A program made the translations under genes and the position numbers. The notes beneath the pieces were generated by a model. It had not been told where the DNA came from. It saw nothing but the letters and a program-made list of their open reading frames with translations, and did no database searches. Below are positions 48,266 to 56,458 of a stretch of DNA of 64,000 bases, in pieces (position 1 is the first letter of the stretch; each line of letters opens with the position of its first letter). Source of the stretch: Chloroflexota bacterium (GTDB lineage: Bacteria; Chloroflexota; Dormibacteria; Dormibacterales; Dormibacteraceae); NCBI GenBank assembly GCA_005880695.1, contig VBGR01000036.1, positions 1 to 64,000 of the forward strand. The letters are read 5' to 3'.

Positions 48266-51009
48266 GGGCAGAGCGCGCAGCGGCGGCGCTCAGGACGAGC
48301 TTCGAAGCGACCCTGCCGGATCCCGTCCGCCACCTCGGAGCCGATACGTTCCGCCTCCCCGAGCAAGCCCTCGGTAACAGGAGCTGCCACCCGAGTCGCG
48401 TCTTTCAGGTAAACGATCTCCAGCTCCAAAGGGTCGAGCCCGAGGGCGCGCCGAGCGCCCAGCGCGTAGAGGGCGAGTTGCAGATCCCGGCGCAGCCGAC
48501 TGGCCGGTACGGGCGAACCGGTCTTGTAGTCGAGCAGCCGCCAGGGCCCTTGGGCGCCTGCGGGCGGGTCGACCCGGTCGATGATCCCGTGCAGCTGCCA
48601 GCCGTCGATCCGAGCCGTAAAGGCCTGTTCGAGCAGCGCCGGCGCCACGGCGAAACCACCGGCTTCGTGATACCGCTCCAGCTGGCGCAGACCGAGCGAC
48701 TTCAGGGCCGGCCGGCGTCGCTCGTCGGACAAGGGGAGCGCATCCCAGGCCGCTTCGTGGACTCCGCGCAGCGCCGTCGCGTCCAATCCTCCGTCCGCTT
48801 GCCTGATCTCCCCTAACCGGCGCAGAGCGAGGTGCAGGATGGTGCCGAACTCGGCCTCCGGGTCCGCGGCTCGGGGCAAGCGGTAGACGTACCGGAATCG
48901 ATACTGGCGCGGGCATTCGCGATATGTGCTGATGCCGCTGAAGGAGAGCTGAAGCGGCTCTTCCGGTGAGGCGGCGGTGCGCGCACTGGGGGCGTTGCCG
49001 GCGGCCAGGCTAGGCAAGGGGGCTGAGGGGACCGCTGCCACCTGCCGGTGTTGGAACCGCTCCGCGCCGGCCGCCTCGATCTCCTCCAGAAACCGTGACC
49101 GCTGCCAGGTCTTGCCGCCTTCGTAGCGGCCGGCCCAGGTCAGGTAAAGCCGGTTGCGAGCGCGCGTCATCGCCACGTACGCGAGGCGCCGTTCTTCGGC
49201 GACCTGGTCCTCCCGGCCAGGGGCTTCGGGGACCAGCTGCGCGGGAAGAGTGAAACGGTCGGGCCGACGGGAGTGAGGCAGCCGGCCCTCCACCAATGCG
49301 GGAACGAAGACGGCGTCGAATTCCAGACCTTTGGCCTGGTGGATCGTCATGACCTGGACCGCCTCCTCGACGTCTTCAGAGCCGGCCACCTCCTCGTCCG
49401 TCTCCGAGAGAAGGACCAGGTCGAGGTAGGCCAGGAAGGCTCTGAGGGAGTGGTCGCGCCTGGCCTCGCAGTAGCTCGCCAAGAGCTCCGCGAAGCGGCC
49501 CAGGTTGGCCGCCGCCTGGCGGCGGTCAGCTTCTGTCTCGAAACTCGCGAGGTCCAGGTAGCGCGTCTGATTCATGAGCTCGAAAAAGAGCTCGTCCACC
49601 CCGAGCCGGGCACCGGCAGCGATCAGCTGCCGCACCACTGAGACCCAAGCTGCGCCGCCGGCCGAGGCCTCGACCGCTGCGAGAGGCGGTTCCCCCTTCC
49701 CACGGGCACGCCGGAGGCGGTCCAGGACCTCCTCCGGGTCGAGGCCGAGTCCCGGTCTGGCGGCCAGCCGGGCCAGAGCGACCTCAGCTCCGGGGTCGTC
49801 TAGCAGCCGCAGGTAGGCGATGGCGTCGAGCACCTCGGGACGCCGGTAGAAGCCGCGCACGCCCCAGAGCTGGTGGGGTATCCGCGCCGCCCGCAAGGCC
49901 GCCACCAGCGGCCGGGCCAGCGCATTGGTCCGGACCAGGAGGGCGATCCGCCGCAAGGGCATGCCGCCAGCAGCCAAACGCTTGACTTCGGTAGCGATGG
50001 CGAGCGCCTCGGCCAAGCTGTCCGCGCACTGCCAGAGGGCGATCCGGGGGCCCGGACTCCGGCCGGCGGACAGCGACTTCTCCAGCCGGCGCGGGTTGTT
50101 GGCGATCAGCGCCGAGGCCGCGGCGACGATGTTCGCGGAGCTGCGCCGGTTGCGTCCGATGGTGAGGGTGGCGGCGCCGGGAAAGGCGCGCGCGAAGCGT
50201 TCCAGGCTGGCCAGCGACGCGCCTCGGAACCGGTAGATGCTCTGGTCGTCGTCGCCCACGACGCAGACGTTGCCGCCACCCGCCAGCAGCTCGACCATCC
50301 GCTCCTGCGCAAAGTTGGAGTCCTGGTACTCGTCGACCAGGATCGATGTAAAACGTTTTACAAAGCGCTGCTGGACCTCGGGACGCCGGTGGAGCAATTC
50401 CACGACCTGCACCAGAAGGTCGTCAAAGTCGAGCAGCTTCTCTTCGCGAGTCTGCTTGCGATACGCGCGAAAAAGCTTCACCGCCGCCGCCAGCTGCTCC
50501 CCCAGCTCGCGATCGGGCGCGGCCTTTGCCCACTGCTCGACCCGCCCTAGCGGGACCAGCTCTTGCTTGAAGCGCTCCATCAACCTGAGCAGGGGCGCGA
50601 CCAGGTCATCGGGCCGCTCGACGCCGACCAGCGCCGGGTCGCCCGTCCGCCAGAGCAGCTCGCGTAAGAAGATCCAGCGGTCGGCGCCGGTCAGGACTCG
50701 AAAGTTGAACGGCACGCCGATACGCCAGCCCTCCTCGCGCAGAAACGCCTGGGCCATGGCATGGAAGGTCCCCACCCAGAGCTGACCCGACCAGCTGCCA
50801 AGACCGGATTCGATGCGTGAGCGCATTTCGCCAGCGGCGCGCTCGGTGAACGTCATGACCAGGATCGAGGTCGGCTCCGACCCCGCCCTGACCAGGCGGA
50901 GGAACCGCTCGGCGACGACCGCCGTCTTGCCGGTGCCCGCACCAGCCACCACTCGAACCGGACCGCTGAGGCCGGCGACCGCCGCCCTCTGCTCCGCCGA
51001 TAGTCTCAT
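48235..51009 (-). CDS. UvrD/PcrA-like helicase fused to a PD-(D/E)XK Fe-S nuclease
   Basis: A 924-aa SF1A helicase-nuclease for DNA repair/recombination. The helicase part has Walker A VVAGAGTGKTAV, ILVDEYQDSNF (Walker B), VVGDDDQSIYRFRGA and VMTIHQAKGLEFDAVFVP. The C-terminal ~230 residues are a RecB-like nuclease: FSGISTYRECPRQYRFRYVY, a conserved His in GTILHLAL, Asp-Lys in LLDYKTG, and CALCPYRLAC completing a likely 4Fe-4S cluster. It resembles single-chain halves of AdnAB/AddAB. ATG 51009 is chosen; GTG 51033 overlaps dciA more. A perfect parS-like palindrome encodes VKRFT just before ILVDEYQD. Confidence 0.88.
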   Translation of the reverse strand: MRLSAEQRAAVAGLSGPVRVVAGAGTGKTAVVAERFLRLVRAGSEPTSILVMTFTERAAGEMRSRIESGLGSWSGQLWVGTFHAMAQAFLREEGWRIGVPFNFRVLTGADRWIFLRELLWRTGDPALVGVERPDDLVAPLLRLMERFKQELVPLGRVEQWAKAAPDRELGEQLAAAVKLFRAYRKQTREEKLLDFDDLLVQVVELLHRRPEVQQRFVKRFTSILVDEYQDSNFAQERMVELLAGGGNVCVVGDDDQSIYRFRGASLASLERFARAFPGAATLTIGRNRRSSANIVAAASALIANNPRRLEKSLSAGRSPGPRIALWQCADSLAEALAIATEVKRLAAGGMPLRRIALLVRTNALARPLVAALRAARIPHQLWGVRGFYRRPEVLDAIAYLRLLDDPGAEVALARLAARPGLGLDPEEVLDRLRRARGKGEPPLAAVEASAGGAAWVSVVRQLIAAGARLGVDELFFELMNQTRYLDLASFETEADRRQAAANLGRFAELLASYCEARRDHSLRAFLAYLDLVLLSETDEEVAGSEDVEEAVQVMTIHQAKGLEFDAVFVPALVEGRLPHSRRPDRFTLPAQLVPEAPGREDQVAEERRLAYVAMTRARNRLYLTWAGRYEGGKTWQRSRFLEEIEAAGAERFQHRQVAAVPSAPLPSLAAGNAPSARTAASPEEPLQLSFSGISTYRECPRQYRFRYVYRLPRAADPEAEFGTILHLALRRLGEIRQADGGLDATALRGVHEAAWDALPLSDERRRPALKSLGLRQLERYHEAGGFAVAPALLEQAFTARIDGWQLHGIIDRVDPPAGAQGPWRLLDYKTGSPVPASRLRRDLQLALYALGARRALGLDPLELEIVYLKDATRVAAPVTEGLLGEAERIGSEVADGIRQGRFEARPERRRCALCPYRLACSDAL
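50347..50362. repeat. parS-like site 6 (perfect palindrome), inside the helicase gene
   Basis: TGTAAAACGTTTTACA. On the minus strand it encodes VKRFT immediately before the helicase Walker B motif, in a position of moderate conservation. Confidence 0.75.
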
Positions 51010-51016
51010 CGGGTCT

Positions 51017-51310
51017 TCAGCTGACGGGCCCACGCCCGAGCCGCACCCGCAGCTCCCGGATCCGGCGACCGAGCCCGGCGCCGTTCAACCGCTCCAGCAC
51101 CTGGCCCGTGTCGAGCCGGAGCTGATGGGCCAGCGCGGGGTTTTGGGTGACCACCGTGAGCACCGTTCCACGGAGCAGCAGCTGCTCGCACTGGCCGGCC
51201 AGAGCCGGCCCCACAATCTCCGCGAACAGGAGCCGTGCGCGAATCTCGAGCAGGGCGCTCCCTTTCTGCTTCGCCAGCACCCGGGGCAGGATCTTGCCGA
51301 GCCTATCCAC
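51017..51310 (-). CDS. DciA-type helicase-loader protein (DUF721)
   Basis: A 97-aa DUF721 protein; DciA proteins load or regulate the replicative helicase DnaB in bacteria lacking DnaC/DnaI. LGKILPRVLAKQKGSALLEIRARLLFAEIVGPALAGQ and LLLRGTVLTVVTQNPALAHQLRL fit the family. The GTG start lies inside the recF stop region, overlapping it by 8 nt. The overlap sequence TGTGGATAG resembles a DnaA box. It follows dnaN-recF, the usual place for this family. Confidence 0.85.
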   Translation of the reverse strand: MDRLGKILPRVLAKQKGSALLEIRARLLFAEIVGPALAGQCEQLLLRGTVLTVVTQNPALAHQLRLDTGQVLERLNGAGLGRRIRELRVRLGRGPVS

Positions 51311-52388
51311 AGGGCGACACCTGTCCGGCCTCGATGCAGAGCACCCGCGCCAGTTCGATCAAGGAGGCGGGGAAGGGCTCTGCCTCCACCGACGTGACGA
51401 TCACCTGGCCGCCCGAGCCGACCTGCGCCAGCAACGCCGCGCGGCGGGCCGCGTCCAGCTCGGAGAGGACATCGTCGAGAAGGAGTACCGGCCGCTCGCC
51501 TGAGCGCCGCTCGATCAAGTCCGACTCGGCCAGCTTCAGGCTGACGACCGCCGTACGTTGCTGGCCCTGCGAGGCGAAGCTACGCGCCTCCTGCTCCCCG
51601 ATCCGAATCACCAGGTCGTCGCGATGCGGTCCCAGTCCAGTCGATCCGCGCCGCAGGTCTTCGCTCCGGGCGGTCGCTAGAGCCTGCGCAAAATCAGGTG
51701 GCGGACCGGCGTAGGCGACATCCAGCCGCTCCCCGGGCGAGATCGCCGCCTGATTGGCTGCCGCCAGCGGCCCCAGCTCCCTCACCGCCTCCTCACGCGA
51801 GCTGCCGATGACCGCAGTCAGCCGGATCAGCTCCTCATCCCAAACCTCGAGCTGGGCCGCTTCAGCCTGCCCGGCGGAGATCCTCTTCAGCAGGTGGTTG
51901 CGCTGCTCGAGCACTCGCCGGTAGGCCGCCAGCGCCCGCCCGTAGCCCGGTTCGACCTGGACCAGGAGCTCGTTGAGAAATCGGCGGCGGTGCTCCGGGC
52001 CGCCTTTCACCAGGCTCAGGTCTTCGGGCCAGAAGAGGGTCGCTTGGAGCTCGCCGGGGAGGTCTACAGCGCGGCGCGGGGCGCCATTGACGCGGATCAT
52101 TTTCGAGGTTCGATCTCCCTCCGAGGAGATCCGCATGGCCATCTCGAGTGGACGTCCGTGACGCTCGACTGACGCTTCCACCGTTGCCTCAGCGGCGAGC
52201 GGCCCGATCAGCTCGGATTCGCGGCGGGCTCGCGGCGAGGAGGAGAGCGCCAGGATCGCGACCGACTCCAGGAGGTTGGTCTTGCCCTGGGCGTTGCGAC
52301 CCAGGAAAACGTTCAGCTGGGGGGCAAGCTCGAGCTCAAGTCGCGGGTAGTTGCGGAAGTTGCGTAGCGTGAGCGAGACGAGCCTCAA
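51303..52388 (-). CDS. recF: DNA replication/repair protein RecF
   Basis: SMC-like ATPase that helps load RecA at gaps. It has 361 aa from TTG 52388. FLGRNAQGKTNLLESVA (Walker A), SQGQQRTAVVSLKLAE (signature) and PVLLLDDVLSELDAARRAAL (Walker B) are complete. It lies 10 bp after dnaN and overlaps dciA. Confidence 0.94.
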   Translation of the reverse strand: MRLVSLTLRNFRNYPRLELELAPQLNVFLGRNAQGKTNLLESVAILALSSSPRARRESELIGPLAAEATVEASVERHGRPLEMAMRISSEGDRTSKMIRVNGAPRRAVDLPGELQATLFWPEDLSLVKGGPEHRRRFLNELLVQVEPGYGRALAAYRRVLEQRNHLLKRISAGQAEAAQLEVWDEELIRLTAVIGSSREEAVRELGPLAAANQAAISPGERLDVAYAGPPPDFAQALATARSEDLRRGSTGLGPHRDDLVIRIGEQEARSFASQGQQRTAVVSLKLAESDLIERRSGERPVLLLDDVLSELDAARRAALLAQVGSGGQVIVTSVEAEPFPASLIELARVLCIEAGQVSPCG

Positions 52389-52398
52389 CCGGCGGCCG

Positions 52399-53514
52399 CT
52401 ACATCGCCACCCGGACCGGCATGATCACGTACACGTAATCCTCTTCGCCGGGCGGCCGGATCAGGCCCGGGCTGAGGGGGCCATTGAAGAGGAGCTCGAC
52501 CTTGTCGGCTTCGAGCACGTTCAGCGCGTCGAGCACGTACCTGGCGTTGAACGCGATCTGGATGTCGGTGCCCTCGAGGCCGGCGTCGAGCTCGGCCTGG
52601 CTGTCCCCGACTTCGTTGGTGGTGGCCGAGAGGACCAGCCCGCCGTTGCCCGTCTTGATCCTGATCACATTGGCGCTGTCCTTGGCGAAAAGGGAGACGG
52701 CCCGCACGGTCTGGATCATGTCTGTGGTCGAAGCCGAAACCACCGTCGAGCTTTTGGTGGGGACAACCTGTGAGTAGTTGGGGTAATTGCCGTCGATCAG
52801 GCGAGAGTTGACCTCCGCGCTGCCGGCCCTGAAAAAGACCTGGTTGCGGGCTTTGGAGATGATGATCTCGAGCTGGCTGCCCTCGCCCTTCAAGGCCCGC
52901 CCCAGCTCGCCCAGGGCCCGCGCCGGCACGATCAAGCTGGCCTCGATATCGTCGGCCCGGCTGGCGGTCAGCTTCCGCACGGCCAGGCGGTGGCCATCGG
53001 TGGCAGCCAGCGTCAAATTGGCTCCTTGGATCTGGAAGAGCACACCTGTCAAAACCGGCCGCGCCTCGTCGGTCGAGGCCGCCATCTGCGTCTGTTCGAC
53101 CGCTCGCAGCATCTCCTCCAGAGGGACCTCGAGCCGATCTCCCTCGTCGGGTCGGGGGCTGGGTGGGAATTCCTCGGCCTCGATGCATTTGATGTGGGTA
53201 TCAAAGCGGGCGCAGCGCAGGCCAAGCGTTTGGGTTGAGGCATCGAGGTCGAGCGAGAGCTCCTGGTCGGGAAGCGTGCTCACGAAGTCGGTGAGCAGGC
53301 GAGCGGGAACGGTGGTGCTGCCTTCCTCGGAAATCTCCGCCGGAACCAGCTTGCGGATACCGATCTCGAGGTTGGTCGCGGTCAGGACCAGTCCCTGGTC
53401 GGTGGCGCTGACCAGGATGTTGTTGAGGATGGGCAGCGTGGTCCGCGCCGAGATGGCACGGGATACAGCCTGGAGCGCCTGCCCCAAGGGCCCAGGCATA
53501 CAGGTCAGTTTCAA
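52399..53514 (-). CDS. dnaN: DNA polymerase III sliding clamp, beta subunit
   Basis: A 371-aa ring-clamp subunit of the replisome. LKLTCMPGPLGQALQAVSRA and the C-terminal YVYVIMPVRVAM are family ends, with three repeated clamp folds between. TTG 53514 has AAGGAG six nt upstream. It is the second gene of the dnaA-dnaN-recF-dciA run, separated from dnaA by 260 bp. Confidence 0.95.
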   Translation of the reverse strand: MKLTCMPGPLGQALQAVSRAISARTTLPILNNILVSATDQGLVLTATNLEIGIRKLVPAEISEEGSTTVPARLLTDFVSTLPDQELSLDLDASTQTLGLRCARFDTHIKCIEAEEFPPSPRPDEGDRLEVPLEEMLRAVEQTQMAASTDEARPVLTGVLFQIQGANLTLAATDGHRLAVRKLTASRADDIEASLIVPARALGELGRALKGEGSQLEIIISKARNQVFFRAGSAEVNSRLIDGNYPNYSQVVPTKSSTVVSASTTDMIQTVRAVSLFAKDSANVIRIKTGNGGLVLSATTNEVGDSQAELDAGLEGTDIQIAFNARYVLDALNVLEADKVELLFNGPLSPGLIRPPGEEDYVYVIMPVRVAM

Positions 53515-53774
53515 GACTTGCTCCTTGTCCCCACGACTTCACTACTGAGTCGGTATTGGTCTTCAGCCGGCGTAACAGTAGGCCCTGTGGAGGTTGTGAA
53601 GGGCGAGTTGGGAGCGAACTCGACGCCGGGTCGCAAAGTGTATAGGAAAACCCGCCGCCTTCCAGCCAGGCGGTAAAGGAAACCTGTGGACGGAATCAGT
53701 GACAGCCTGGTTTTCCCGAGAAGTCCCATCCGATTCCACCGCGCGCTGTGCACCAGTCCTCTCCTTGCTCTAAC
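53515..53774. other. dnaA-dnaN intergenic region
   Basis: A 260-bp gap with no gene recognised. It holds a few weak DnaA-box-like sequences (TGTGGAGGT near 53586, TGTGGACGG near 53685) but no perfect TTATCCACA. It probably contains the dnaN promoter. It is a secondary origin candidate compared with 55.8-56.3 kb. Confidence 0.4.
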
Positions 53775-55145
53775 TCAGCGGTCCGCGTAGAGCCGCTCGC
53801 GGAGGGTCTGGATCTCGTAGCGGAGCTGCTCGTCTTCCTTCAGCTCGTTGGCTATCTTCTCGATCGAGTGCAGCGCGGTCGTGTGGTCGCGCCCGCCGAA
53901 AGCCTGCCCGATGACAGGCAGGCTGGAGGGAGTCTCCTCGCGCACGATGTACATCGCCACCTGACGCGGAAACACGATGTGCTTGTCGCGCCGCTTGCCC
54001 TTCATGTCCTCGGGCGAGATGTTGTAGTGGTCGGACACCACCTTCTGGATCGCCTCGATGCTGATGGGGCGGCGGGAGGCAGCCGGGATGATGTCCGAAA
54101 GGAGGACGGCCGCAGCCTCAGCATCGACCTCTTTTTGGTGGATGGAGGCGAAGGCGATGATCCTGGTCAGAGCTCCTTCCAGCTCGCGGATGTTCTTCTG
54201 GACCTTGTGCGCGATGAAGGTGAGCACGTCCTCCGAGACGAAACCGCCGCCCGAGCCGAGCTTGGATTTGAGGATGGCCAGCCTGGTCTCGAAATCGGGC
54301 GGCTGGATGTCGGCGATGAGGCCCCACTCGAAACGCGACCGCAGGCGATCCTCCAGGGTGGGAATTTCCTTGGGCGGTCGGTCGGAGGAGATCACGATCT
54401 GCTTATTGATCTCGTGCAGCGCGTTGAAAGTGTGGAAGAACTCCTCCTTGGTGCGGTCCTTGCCGGCCAGAAACTGAACGTCGTCGATGAGGAGCACGTC
54501 GACGGTTCGGTACTTGTTGCGGAAGTCGCTCATCTGGGCGGTCTGGATCGAGGCGATGACCTCGTTCATGAACTGTTCGGAGGTGAGGTAGCTGACGCGC
54601 TTTTTGGGAAAGCGGCGGCGCACCTCGTGGCCGATGGCGTGCATGAGATGCGTCTTGCCAAGGCCCACTCCGCCGTACAGGAAGAGAGGGTTGTAAGCCT
54701 GGCCGGGCGCGTCGGCGACTGCGTTGGCCGCTGCGTGCGCGAAACGGGAGTTGTTGCCGACCACAAAGGAGCTGAATTTGAACTTCTCGTTGAGCTCGCT
54801 CTGGGGGATCGCCGCTACCTCCGTCGCCAGCTCCTCGGCGGTAAAGCTGCGGTCGTCGTCCTCCTCCTCCTCAGCCAGGCGCCGGGCGTTGGAGGCAGCC
54901 ACCACGAACTCCACTTCGGCTTCGCTGCCGGTAACCGCGACGAGAGTCTCCTGGATCAAACCCGCGAACCTATCCTCGAGCCAGTCCTTGGCGAGCTTGC
55001 TGGGCACGCCGATTCGAAAGGTGGTCCCCTCGAAGGACTGCAGGGAGGTGTTCTTCACCCAGGTCTCGTAGCTGGGCTTGGCCAGCTGGTAGCGGAGCTC
55101 CTCCTGGACTGCGGACCAGATCTGCTCCTGGCTCAGTTGGCTCAC
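53775..55145 (-). CDS. dnaA: Chromosomal replication initiator protein
   Basis: A 456-aa AAA+ initiator. The N-terminal DnaB-interaction domain (IWSAVQEELRYQLAKPSYETW) is followed by NPLFLYGGVGLGKTHLMHAIG (Walker A), DVLLIDDVQFLAGKDRTKEEFFHTFN (Walker B) and RLRSRFEWGLIADIQPPD. Domain IV ends with VAMYIVREETPSSLPVIGQAFGGRDHTTALH, the DnaA-box-binding signature. GTG 55145 overlaps the upstream ATPase gene by GTGA, so dnaA is not the first gene of its transcript. Confidence 0.96.
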   Translation of the reverse strand: MSQLSQEQIWSAVQEELRYQLAKPSYETWVKNTSLQSFEGTTFRIGVPSKLAKDWLEDRFAGLIQETLVAVTGSEAEVEFVVAASNARRLAEEEEDDDRSFTAEELATEVAAIPQSELNEKFKFSSFVVGNNSRFAHAAANAVADAPGQAYNPLFLYGGVGLGKTHLMHAIGHEVRRRFPKKRVSYLTSEQFMNEVIASIQTAQMSDFRNKYRTVDVLLIDDVQFLAGKDRTKEEFFHTFNALHEINKQIVISSDRPPKEIPTLEDRLRSRFEWGLIADIQPPDFETRLAILKSKLGSGGGFVSEDVLTFIAHKVQKNIRELEGALTRIIAFASIHQKEVDAEAAAVLLSDIIPAASRRPISIEAIQKVVSDHYNISPEDMKGKRRDKHIVFPRQVAMYIVREETPSSLPVIGQAFGGRDHTTALHSIEKIANELKEDEQLRYEIQTLRERLYADR

Positions 55146-56035
55146 TCGACGAAGATCCCGTCGAGGTAGCGCAGGCCCGCCGGCGTCAGGATCATCTGAT
55201 TGCTGCGGGCGGGGTCGAGAAGGCCCCGGCTGCGCAGTGCGTCGAGCCCCGATTCAACCTCGTCCGGTGGGATCCGGAGCTCGTCACAGATGGTGCCCAC
55301 AGCGGCCCCACCGAGCTCGGCCAGCAGGAGCAGGATGCGCTTGCCGCCGTCAGTCAGCTGGGAGCTGGGGGATCGTGGTCGAGTCAGGGTCGCCGAGGGT
55401 CCGGCGCTGGAGAACGATTGCGAGCCGGTCAGCGGCCCGGGCGCAAGCGCCAGCAGCCGAACCGGATCCGGGACAGAGAGCGTCGCGACCGTGCCGCCGC
55501 CGAGGTTGTCGATGACATCGAGCTGCCCGCCAGCGCTCTGAGCCAGTCCCGCCGCCACAAAGAGGCCGGCGCCGACACCCGGGATGACGCGGCGCATGGC
55601 GTCAGTCGCTGTGGAGAAGCCGGGCTCGCGCGCACGATCCTTATCGGCGATACCAGGTCCGCGATCGGCCACTCTGAGGCTGCGACCGGAGTCCAGAACG
55701 GAAACCGTTGCACACGCGAATTCAGCGTGCAGCAAATTCTGGATCAGCGCGACGACGGCGGCCTGTGGAAGGGTACCCCTAAGGTCGGTGATAACTCCGC
55801 CCACGGCGGTGCAAAGCCTGTGGATAAGTTCGTCCGGACCGGTCCCCTGCACTTCTTCGACCTGCGGCTGCGGTTCACCATCGCGGTATATGGCCAACCG
55901 AACCGACAGGCAGGTTTCCGACCCGTCCTGCAAGCCCTGGCTCTCCTTGTGTTCCGAGTGCGGAAAGGCTACTGACTGGATGACGAGTTGCCCACCATGG
56001 ACGCTCGTCGTTTCTCCATCAGGAGCCGGTTCCAA
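55142..56035 (-). CDS. HATPase-domain protein with C-terminal winged helix, coupled to dnaA
   Basis: A 297-aa protein of unknown role. Residues ~85-200 form a GHKL/HATPase_c fold: N-box ALIQNLLHAEFA, G1 VADRGPGIADKDR, F-box GFSTATD, G2 GVGAGLFVAAGLAQSAGG and the final GGGTVATLSVP. No phospho-acceptor His domain is seen, so it is more like an anti-sigma/ATP-sensing switch than a kinase. After a Ser/Pro-rich linker, residues ~230-297 form a winged helix (ILLLLAELGGAAVGTICDELRI, ESGLDALRSRGLLD). Perfect DnaA boxes lie inside (55818-55826) and just upstream. The GTGA overlap with dnaA implies one transcript. TTG 56035 is the tentative start. Confidence 0.75.
   Translation of the reverse strand: MEPAPDGETTSVHGGQLVIQSVAFPHSEHKESQGLQDGSETCLSVRLAIYRDGEPQPQVEEVQGTGPDELIHRLCTAVGGVITDLRGTLPQAAVVALIQNLLHAEFACATVSVLDSGRSLRVADRGPGIADKDRAREPGFSTATDAMRRVIPGVGAGLFVAAGLAQSAGGQLDVIDNLGGGTVATLSVPDPVRLLALAPGPLTGSQSFSSAGPSATLTRPRSPSSQLTDGGKRILLLLAELGGAAVGTICDELRIPPDEVESGLDALRSRGLLDPARSNQMILTPAGLRYLDGIFVE
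55818..55826 (-). promoter_or_regulatory. DnaA box inside the ATPase/winged-helix gene
   Basis: TGTGGATAA, the reverse complement of consensus TTATCCACA, within coding sequence. A near match TGTGGAAGG lies about 55 bp away. Confidence 0.6.
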
Positions 56036-56050
56036 AACGCGAAAGCGAAG

Positions 56051-56059
56051 TTATCCACA
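56051..56059 (+). promoter_or_regulatory. DnaA box upstream of the dnaA operon
   Basis: TTATCCACA, perfect consensus, 16 bp upstream of the proposed start of the ATPase gene that precedes dnaA. It is well placed for autoregulation or origin function. Confidence 0.65.
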
Positions 56060-56221
56060 AATTTGTCACAGGCCGTGGATAGAATGATCTAGAGCGTGAG
56101 CTGCGACGTCAGGTGCTGAGCGCTGGCTGCGATACCCCGGTTCCCGCTTTCGGGGCCGAGTCTAGCAAAGCGGCAAAACCCTCGCAAGGCATCGCGAGTC
56201 CCCGAAAATCGAACAGCCGGT

Positions 56222-56251
56222 TTGACAGTGTCTGAATTGGTTTTCTATACT
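56222..56251 (+). promoter_or_regulatory. rpmH promoter
   Basis: TTGACA (56222-56227), 18 bp, TATACT (56246-56251) is the best sigma-70-type promoter in the window, about 50 bp before rpmH. The downstream gene has AAAGGAAG as ribosome-binding site, so this operon is leadered. Confidence 0.75.
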
Positions 56252-56302
56252 CCGCGAGTTCACCAAATCGCCGGAAATTGATTCGATAAAGGAAGCGAAA
56301 AG

Positions 56303-56440
56303 ATCAAGCGCACATTCCAACCTAAGAAGCGCTACCGCAAGCGCGTGCACGGCTTTCTGCAGCGCATGAGTACGCGAGGCGGCGCCCGCGTCATCCGTAA
56401 TCGCCGGCGTAAAGGACGCGAGAAGCTCAGCACCAGCTGA
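56303..56440 (+). CDS. rpmH: 50S ribosomal protein L34 (apparent ATC start)
   Basis: A 45-aa basic protein matching L34: [20 protein letters not shown], then [22 protein letters not shown]. The codon in the start position, directly before Lys-Arg-Thr-Phe-Gln-Pro, is ATC (56303-56305). AAAGGAAG lies 7 nt upstream. No ATG, GTG, TTG or CTG exists in frame between the stop at 56279 and this point. Either L34 starts at AUC or the base is a sequencing error. Gene finders would miss it. Confidence 0.9.
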   Translation: MKRTFQPKKRYRKRVHGFLQRMSTRGGARVIRNRRRKGREKLSTS

Positions 56441-56458
56441 GCCGGCGGACGCCCGGGC

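Larger units (their letters stand above)
56036..56302. other. oriC: Probable origin region between the dnaA operon and rpmH
   Basis: This 267-bp divergent gap has a perfect DnaA box TTATCCACA (56051-56059), a partial one CGTGGATAG (56074-56082), a CCCCG/CGGGG hairpin near 56134-56155, and AT-richer sequence toward rpmH. With the box inside the adjacent gene, it is the best origin candidate in the window. It also carries the rpmH promoter. Confidence 0.55.

Noticed and set aside
53586-53693. DnaA boxes in the dnaA-dnaN gap as the main origin
   Set aside because: Only weak matches (TGTGGAGGT, TGTGGACGG). The perfect boxes lie on the other side of dnaA.
53748-55169. 473-codon plus-strand frame opposite dnaA
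   Set aside because: Antisense shadow of dnaA.
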